Source: Methanospirillum hungatei
GTDB lineage: Archaea; Halobacteriota; Methanomicrobia; Methanomicrobiales; Methanospirillaceae
DNA: 19,870 nucleotides
Assembly: GCF_020216685.1 (NCBI RefSeq)
Contig: NZ_JAIWNS010000107.1
Span: forward strand, 1 to 19,870
Direction of reading: 5' to 3'
Below the pieces are notes generated by a model. That model saw only the letters and a list, made by a program, of their open reading frames with translations. It ran no database searches and was not told the origin of the DNA. Shown here piece by piece: positions 15,340 to 19,870 of the stretch (positions within the stretch are counted from its first letter, which is position 1; every line of letters starts with the position of its first letter). The translations under genes and the position numbers were made by a program.

Positions 15340-15911
15340 GAAAGACAAATCCTGCGATGGGTAAGTTCTTGTAAAAGCATGCTTTTCTCGGCAAAGACTG
15401 GTGAATCATGGTATAACGGGGTTTTACAGGTACAGGAGATTACAATTTCCTCTGATGTAATAAAGCAATGGATTTCCCTGACCAGATTCTGATGTGCCCG
15501 GTCAAGGACGTCAGCTACTCGGAGGATGCCGGAGCACCAGGAAACAATCTGCTTATCATCCTCACAGAGTTCTTTAAAGACAGCATGATCAGGCCTTGGA
15601 TGCGACTTCCGGTGGTATCGGGCAATTAACGCAATTATCTTTCTCTCCCTGGTTGTCAGGTTCATTGTTGTATCGGTAAGGATTATGTCCCGTGATGCTT
15701 TATGATGGGGCTTATCTGCTCTGCTCCAGCCGATATCGTGGAGAAGAGCTGCCGCTTTTAATAAATCCCGGGTATCAGGGGGCAGATGGTGCAGAGGGCG
15801 TAAGTCGTCAAATATCATACCCGATAACCGGCATACCTGTTGTGCATGAAAAGGATCCGGGTCCAGCCTTTCTGAATAGTCCTGGATAACCGGCCAGACC
15901 GATCTCTTCAT
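15330..15911 (-). CDS. HD-domain phosphohydrolase, paralogue of the Ppx C-terminal domain
   Basis: 193 residues. HD-superfamily metal-binding pattern: His22, HD at 58-59 (AALLHDIGWSR), His70, ARYHRKSHPR (97-106) and RVADVLDRAH (131-140). It aligns with the C-terminal half of the adjacent Ppx protein (AAYLHDVG, GLIARYHRKKLPR, RLAENLDRSHD), so it looks like a free-standing copy of that domain. Likely role: metal-dependent hydrolysis of a phosphate ester or anhydride, or regulation of Ppx by domain exchange; the substrate is unknown. Its ATG shares one base with the stop of the CHAD fusion (TGATG), and its 3' end overlaps ppx, so all three are translationally coupled. The C-terminus contains several Cys (160, 162, 189, 192) without a clear motif. 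Confidence 0.88.
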   Translation of the reverse strand: MKRSVWPVIQDYSERLDPDPFHAQQVCRLSGMIFDDLRPLHHLPPDTRDLLKAAALLHDIGWSRADKPHHKASRDIILTDTTMNLTTRERKIIALIARYHRKSHPRPDHAVFKELCEDDKQIVSWCSGILRVADVLDRAHQNLVREIHCFITSEEIVISCTCKTPLYHDSPVFAEKSMLLQELTHRRICLSCT

Positions 15912-17821
15912 CAGACCGAATCCTCCGGTTCGGATACGACATCCAAGGGCTTTCCTTCAGAGACGATCCTGGCAAATGAATCAGGAAGGTGGCGGTTTCT
16001 GATGGCATCAATTGCCCGGTCAATATCATAAGGTACCCGCACATGAACGATTGAGAGCGGGTCCAACGTCAGCAGGGCATAACAGGCACGGGGATCGCCA
16101 TCTTCTGTTCTCCCGACACTCCCGCAGTTCACAAATACCACATTATCAATCTCCCTGATGGATGGGATATGGGAATGACCGGTTACGATAATATCTGCCT
16201 TTGTCTTTTGTGCAATCTCACGAAACCTGGACTCCGGCGTCTCCTGGACAAGATATTCAGTAAGCGAATCAGGGCTGCCATGGGTGACCAGAATGGTAGT
16301 TTCCTTTACTCTCAATGTATATTCCCTGGGAAGCCCTGCGAGGTAGGCCCGATTCTCCTTTGAGAGATGATGGTATGCAAACCGCATCGCAATCTGCTTG
16401 TCCCGTGATCTGGGCCGTCCTGTCTTCCATTTTTTCACAAGGACTGCCTGGTCATAATTTCCGATAACCGAGAGGACATGGGATGCCCGAAGAGATGATA
16501 TGACCTCGTCAGGAAATGCACCATATCCAATACTATCACCAGCATTGAGTACTGCCGTAGCACCCTTCTTCCGTGCATCAGCAAGTACTGCCTCAAGGGC
16601 AGGAAGATTTGCATGTACATCTGATATCAGGGCAATCGTAACCGGCCCGTCATGACATGGGTCTGAACGTTCCTGGAATGACTGATGGACAGGTATTGAT
16701 ACCTTTTCCCTCAGCTTGTCCCAGAATCCCTCCTGTTTGAGTGAGTCCCAAAGGGTATGCAGTTCAGAAAAAAGTTCTGCTCTTTTCTTCTTCCGGTTAT
16801 CAAGCAGTTTTAATAGCCCTTCCTGAAGGATAGAGAAAAAGTCGGGATTTCCAAAATATCTGAGGGCTCGTTTCTCCTCATCCCTGATGAAGAGGGGGAT
16901 CTTCTCAATCCAGACATCGCAGTCATGCATGTCACCAAGAACATCCTGAAGATGTTTAAAAGTCTTAATCTCTGTTTTCAATCCGCATTCAAAGAGACCC
17001 GCGAATGACTCCAGGGTATATCTGAGTCGTTTTGCAGCGATTCGCATCTCATGGTGACGATGGATAGTATCCGGTTCTGACAGCCAGGGTTCAAACCAGA
17101 AGAGATCAGAGATGGCGGTCATGATATTGACAAACGCCTGTTCATAGGAGAATGGAGAGACTTCTCCACCATCCTCAATCTCTGCCCTGACCTTCAGTTC
17201 ATGCAGGCAGGTCGTTACAGATTCAAGAACCGCTGTCTCCTCCAGCTGGTCGACGGCTCTGACAAGATCCGGTTGTATCTGCCGACGCCGGGTTTTGAGT
17301 CGGTGGAGCAGACATTCAAGACCTGGTCTGTATATATCAAATGAGGTGCATGAAAGAAGACCCTCCGATTCGGATCCCTCACAGGGGTTCCCGTCTGTCA
17401 CTCTGGTAAAGAGCGGGTGATACATGCATTCATTCCCTTCATTATCCGGTTTATTGTCTGTTAATGGATGGGAATAGAAGAATACCTCTCCCTGACAGGA
17501 GTCCCTGCATTGTTTCGCAAGAAATGAACTGATAAAATCTATCTGGACATCCAGGTCACGGGCCTCACCAAGTGACCTTGTAATGTTTCTGATGGTGCGT
17601 CTCCATCTTTTTACAGTATGAGACGGGAGGCAGGGAGAGAATATGGTAAGGCATGCCCTGAGCCGGCGGGTTGCAACCCGTGCCCGATGGACATATTCGA
17701 TATCGTCTGCCGTTTTTACTCCCGATAACTCCTGCTGTAATGATCGGAGGAGCGGAAGCATCGTCAGAGCAGCATACCGGGAAAAAGCAGGATCCTGTGT
17801 ATGTCTGTGATCACATCTCAT
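15911..17821 (-). CDS. CHAD domain fused to a calcineurin-like metallophosphoesterase
   Basis: 636 residues. Residues about 12-375 are a CHAD helical domain with its two half repeats: VHRARVATRRLRACLTIF (44-61) with SLGEARDLDVQI (83-94), and HHEMRIAAKRLRYTLESF (256-273) with LQDVLGDMHDCDVW (291-304). The conserved basic His/Arg/Lys residues form the polyphosphate-binding surface. A Cys- and acid-rich insert (about 103-170) splits the first half. Residues 393-630 are a YfcE/MJ0936-type phosphoesterase: LISDVHAN (398-405, Asp401 and His403), NAGDSIGYG (Asp429), GNYD (454-457, Asn455), THGSPDS (His514), TGHSHIP (His549, His551) and NCGSVGR. All expected metal ligands are present. CHAD proteins usually accompany CYTH or stand alone; fusion to a phosphoesterase suggests a polyphosphate-tethered phosphatase. 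It is the first gene of the HD-ppx operon, with SD GGGAGGA 5 bases before the ATG. Confidence 0.93.
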   Translation of the reverse strand: MRCDHRHTQDPAFSRYAALTMLPLLRSLQQELSGVKTADDIEYVHRARVATRRLRACLTIFSPCLPSHTVKRWRRTIRNITRSLGEARDLDVQIDFISSFLAKQCRDSCQGEVFFYSHPLTDNKPDNEGNECMYHPLFTRVTDGNPCEGSESEGLLSCTSFDIYRPGLECLLHRLKTRRRQIQPDLVRAVDQLEETAVLESVTTCLHELKVRAEIEDGGEVSPFSYEQAFVNIMTAISDLFWFEPWLSEPDTIHRHHEMRIAAKRLRYTLESFAGLFECGLKTEIKTFKHLQDVLGDMHDCDVWIEKIPLFIRDEEKRALRYFGNPDFFSILQEGLLKLLDNRKKKRAELFSELHTLWDSLKQEGFWDKLREKVSIPVHQSFQERSDPCHDGPVTIALISDVHANLPALEAVLADARKKGATAVLNAGDSIGYGAFPDEVISSLRASHVLSVIGNYDQAVLVKKWKTGRPRSRDKQIAMRFAYHHLSKENRAYLAGLPREYTLRVKETTILVTHGSPDSLTEYLVQETPESRFREIAQKTKADIIVTGHSHIPSIREIDNVVFVNCGSVGRTEDGDPRACYALLTLDPLSIVHVRVPYDIDRAIDAIRNRHLPDSFARIVSEGKPLDVVSEPEDSV

Positions 17822-17826
17822 CTATG

Positions 17827-17870
17827 TCCTCCCGTACTGGAGTAGGCAATATGGTATGTATGATATATAG
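17827..17870 (-). promoter_or_regulatory. Promoter and ribosome binding site of the CHAD-HD-ppx operon
   Basis: On the minus strand the TATA element CTATATATCA (17870-17861) lies 40-49 bases before the ATG, so the leader should be about 24 bases. It contains GGGAGGA (17833-17827), the strongest Shine-Dalgarno in the window. The remaining 62 bases up to the DedA stop hold only a 10-base palindrome, TCAGATCTGA (17909-17918). Confidence 0.55.
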
Positions 17871-17932
17871 AGGAGCCTATTTCACTCCTTTGATCCTGCT
17901 CCCATCCGTCAGATCTGAACTGAAATCAGGGG

Positions 17933-18640
17933 TTACTTCTCCACTTCAAGGCGGTAACAGTAGTCAGCGGCAGAATCTCCTTTCGCTTCGTCTTTCTTTT
18001 TATCATAGAGGGCCGCTGATAGGATGGCTTTTATCACCATGGCGATAGAGAAGATACATATCCCCAGCACGACCCACATCAGAAGTGAGACATGGTCAGA
18101 TATGACCGGAATATTTCCAATCAGGTATCCGCCTCCGACAAGCCCTCCGGTCCAGAGTATTGCACCTGCGACATTATAGAACAGAAACCACTGGTAATGC
18201 ATCTTCCCAATCCCGGCCAGGAACGGAGCAAAAGTCCTGACAATCGGGACAAACCGTGCGATAACGATGGTTGCCCCTCCATATTTCTCAAAGTAGTGAT
18301 GTGTCTTTTCCAGCCATTCTTTATGGATAAATGCTGAAAGGCGACCCTCCATGATCTTACACCCGGCATATCTGCCGATCCAGAAATTTGCCGTATCTCC
18401 GATGATTGCTGCAAGCCCGATAATAAGAAGCAGAACCCAGATATTGAGAACGCCGGTCCCGGCAAGGGCTCCAGATACAAAGAGGAGTGAATCTCCTGGC
18501 AGGAACGGGGTCACCACAAGTCCGGTCTCACAAAAGATGATGAGAAAGAGGACGGCATAGATGAGGGCTCCTAATTCACCGGCCATCTGCTCAAGTGATG
18601 AATCAATATGAAGAATCAGATCAATGAGGGTTAAGTCCAT
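17933..18640 (-). CDS. DedA/SNARE-associated family integral membrane protein
   Basis: 235 residues, polytopic. DedA signatures: FCETGLVVTPFLPGDSLLF (36-54) with Glu38 and the PGD triplet (48-50), GDTANFWIGRYAG (81-93), and ARFVPIVRTFAPFLAG (128-143) with Arg129 and Arg135 of the reentrant-loop motif. Hydrophobic segments lie at about 23-37, 51-80, 148-175 and 185-212. Relatives act as lipid scramblases or transporters (undecaprenyl- or polyprenyl-phosphate and phospholipid flipping) and support proton motive force. Start: an upstream TTG at 18670 adds ten polar residues, but the ATG at 18640 gives the usual N-terminus. It lies 111 bases upstream of the CHAD operon, which has its own promoter, and 95 bases downstream of the PAS gene. 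Confidence 0.92.
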   Translation of the reverse strand: MDLTLIDLILHIDSSLEQMAGELGALIYAVLFLIIFCETGLVVTPFLPGDSLLFVSGALAGTGVLNIWVLLLIIGLAAIIGDTANFWIGRYAGCKIMEGRLSAFIHKEWLEKTHHYFEKYGGATIVIARFVPIVRTFAPFLAGIGKMHYQWFLFYNVAGAILWTGGLVGGGYLIGNIPVISDHVSLLMWVVLGICIFSIAMVIKAILSAALYDKKKDEAKGDSAADYCYRLEVEK

Positions 18641-18735
18641 ATCTGCGGATCTGTTCCCTCTCCGGGGCAATAGGGTTTCCCATATCGGAATCAGGGATAC
18701 CAGATATTATCGGGAATAGTGCGTGTCTTTTTAAG

Positions 18736-19870
18736 TTATAATTCCCCGTCCTGGTCACTATCCGGGTGAAACAGAAAGACTCCGTGATGACGGTGCAGGT
18801 ATTTGAGTATCTTCGTGGACTCATGCCATCGCTGGTCAAGCTGGTCTATCATCTGGTCGATCTCCTGTACCTGTGCAAGTATCTGTCCAGCTTTATCGCC
18901 AAGAGTCAGTTCAGCCTGGCCTGCGATTATGGTGAGGGGATTTCTGACCCCGTCATTTAATATGGCTAATTCGGCAAGATTTTTCTGAATCTGAATGATT
19001 GCTTCTTCTTTTTGGGATTCGATACGTTTTTGTTCAGAAATATCGGTGAATGTCCAGAGCGTCCGCACTCCCTCATCAGGCCCTCCTGTCAGCATCTTTG
19101 CTGATAGTATGACCGGGATCTCTCTGCCTGTTGCGTGGATGACGATAAGTTCAGATTCATATACTGATCCAAAATCAGAGATATCACGGAGGAAGCGTTG
19201 AAAATCATTAAGACTCTGTTTAGGAATATAGGTCATGAACGATCTGCCAATCACTTCGTCCCTCTCATATCCCATCAGCCGTACCCAGGCCTCATTCACC
19301 TCGATTATCTCCCCTTTTTCATTCAGAGACTGATATGGAACCGGGGCCTGTTCAAAGAGCAGACGAAACCGCTCTTCACTCTCCCGCAGTGCATTCTCTG
19401 CACTTTTTTTCGCAGTAATATCCCGAAAACTCCACACCTTTCCGACTATCTCCCCATCAATCATCTGGGGCTGGGAGTACCGTTCATATATCTTCCCGTT
19501 CCGGAGTTCTATAATATCAATCCCCGGTCTGATTCCTTCTCTGATCCGGTAATCGGTCCGGTTGAAAAAATGATTCGGGTTTTTTATCTGCGGGAGGATA
19601 TAACTGAGAATCGCAGAATAGTCCCCTCCTTCCACAAGATGATAGGGGATATTCCACATCTGAACAAATTTCCTGTTCCAGGCACTTATCTTTCCTTCGC
19701 TGTCAACGACGATGATGCCATCCGCGGTTGATTCAAGGGTAGAACGAAGTAAGGCAGTGGTCTCTTTCACCCGTTTTTCTGCATAATATTTCTGAATGGC
19801 AAGGTTGATCTTTGAGTAAAGATCTGCAAATTCCCTGCCCGGCTCACCTGACTTTTGCAGGTAAAAGTCT
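18736..19870 (-). CDS. PAS-domain signalling protein with a degenerate HisKA-like end, partial (5' end off the right edge)
   Basis: The frame stays open to the right edge, giving about 377 visible residues; a GTG at 19770 is internal, because 33 more in-frame residues precede it. Order: a coiled region (about 1-38), PAS 1 (about 42-155, ADGIIVVDSEGKISAWNRKF, ending SFRDITAKKS), PAS 2 (about 160-280, EERFRLLFEQAP, ending TFTDISEQKR), then a helical segment with ILNDGVRNPLTIIAGQAEL. That segment resembles the HisKA box (SHELRTPL), but the phospho-acceptor His position is Asp, and no HATPase domain follows; the protein ends after about 80 more residues. It is probably not a kinase by itself and may dimerise with or modulate one. 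Such short-ended PAS proteins are common in Methanospirillum-like genomes (recollection, not tested). No transmembrane segment is visible. Confidence 0.87.
   Translation of the reverse strand, partial: DFYLQKSGEPGREFADLYSKINLAIQKYYAEKRVKETTALLRSTLESTADGIIVVDSEGKISAWNRKFVQMWNIPYHLVEGGDYSAILSYILPQIKNPNHFFNRTDYRIREGIRPGIDIIELRNGKIYERYSQPQMIDGEIVGKVWSFRDITAKKSAENALRESEERFRLLFEQAPVPYQSLNEKGEIIEVNEAWVRLMGYERDEVIGRSFMTYIPKQSLNDFQRFLRDISDFGSVYESELIVIHATGREIPVILSAKMLTGGPDEGVRTLWTFTDISEQKRIESQKEEAIIQIQKNLAELAILNDGVRNPLTIIAGQAELTLGDKAGQILAQVQEIDQMIDQLDQRWHESTKILKYLHRHHGVFLFHPDSDQDGEL

Noticed and set aside
18736..18990. Complete sensor histidine kinase
   Set aside because: The HisKA-like box lacks His and no HATPase_c motifs (N, G1, G2 boxes) follow before the stop.
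19198..19731. Plus-strand reading frame of 177 codons
   Set aside because: Antisense to a PAS domain gene with clear protein motifs; a mirror effect of codon use.

Overview
The window looks like chromosomal DNA of a methanogenic archaeon of the Methanomicrobiales, most like Methanospirillum. This is an inference from gene content and style, not a database match. It rests on mevalonate-pathway HMG-CoA reductase, an archaeal Trm5 tRNA methyltransferase, 2-oxoacid:ferredoxin oxidoreductase, an iron-sulfur flavoprotein of the methanogen Isf type, a surface PEGA-repeat protein, several PAS signalling proteins, and TATA boxes about 25-30 bases before start codons. No rRNA, tRNA, CRISPR array, insertion sequence or origin is visible. 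No gene-free stretch exceeds 300 bases.

Layout. (1) 1-548: 5' part of a secreted protein gene running off the left edge. (2) 603-2774: HMG-CoA reductase and Trm5, divergent from a 39-base spacer that holds both promoters. (3) 2775-4928: a small secreted orphan and a six-PEGA-domain surface protein, both on the minus strand. (4) 5046-6674: a small HTH regulator convergent with a winged-helix/triple-PAS regulator. (5) 6861-9383: a DUF255 thioredoxin-fold protein convergent and overlapping with an FMN-binding PPOX-type protein. (6) 9564-13770: a secreted, membrane-anchored TPR protein, a two-gene 2-oxoacid:ferredoxin oxidoreductase operon, and a divergent iron-sulfur flavoprotein. (7) 13780-17821: a tightly overlapped operon of CHAD-metallophosphoesterase fusion, HD protein, and Ppx/GppA phosphatase with its own HD domain. 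(8) 17933-19870: a DedA membrane protein and the 3' part of a PAS/HisKA-like signalling protein running off the right edge.

The most interesting unit is region 7. Its three cistrons overlap by 1 and 10 bases and combine a polyphosphate-binding CHAD module, a calcineurin-like phosphatase, and two related HD domains, one of them fused to an exopolyphosphatase/guanosine-pentaphosphatase fold. This reads as a dedicated polyphosphate (or phosphorylated-nucleotide) turnover system. The CHAD-phosphoesterase fusion and the adjacent duplicate HD domain are unusual.

Expression style is mixed. Several genes have a TATA box placed for leaderless transcripts (hmgA, trm5, PEGA, DUF255, Isf). Others have clear Shine-Dalgarno sequences (CHAD fusion GGGAGGA, oxidoreductase gamma-alpha GAGAGG). 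Several start codons were moved from the longest reading frame because TATA or Shine-Dalgarno placement favours a downstream start. Five convergent gene pairs meet with gaps of 0-21 bases or an overlap of 57 bases, so 3' regions are very compact.
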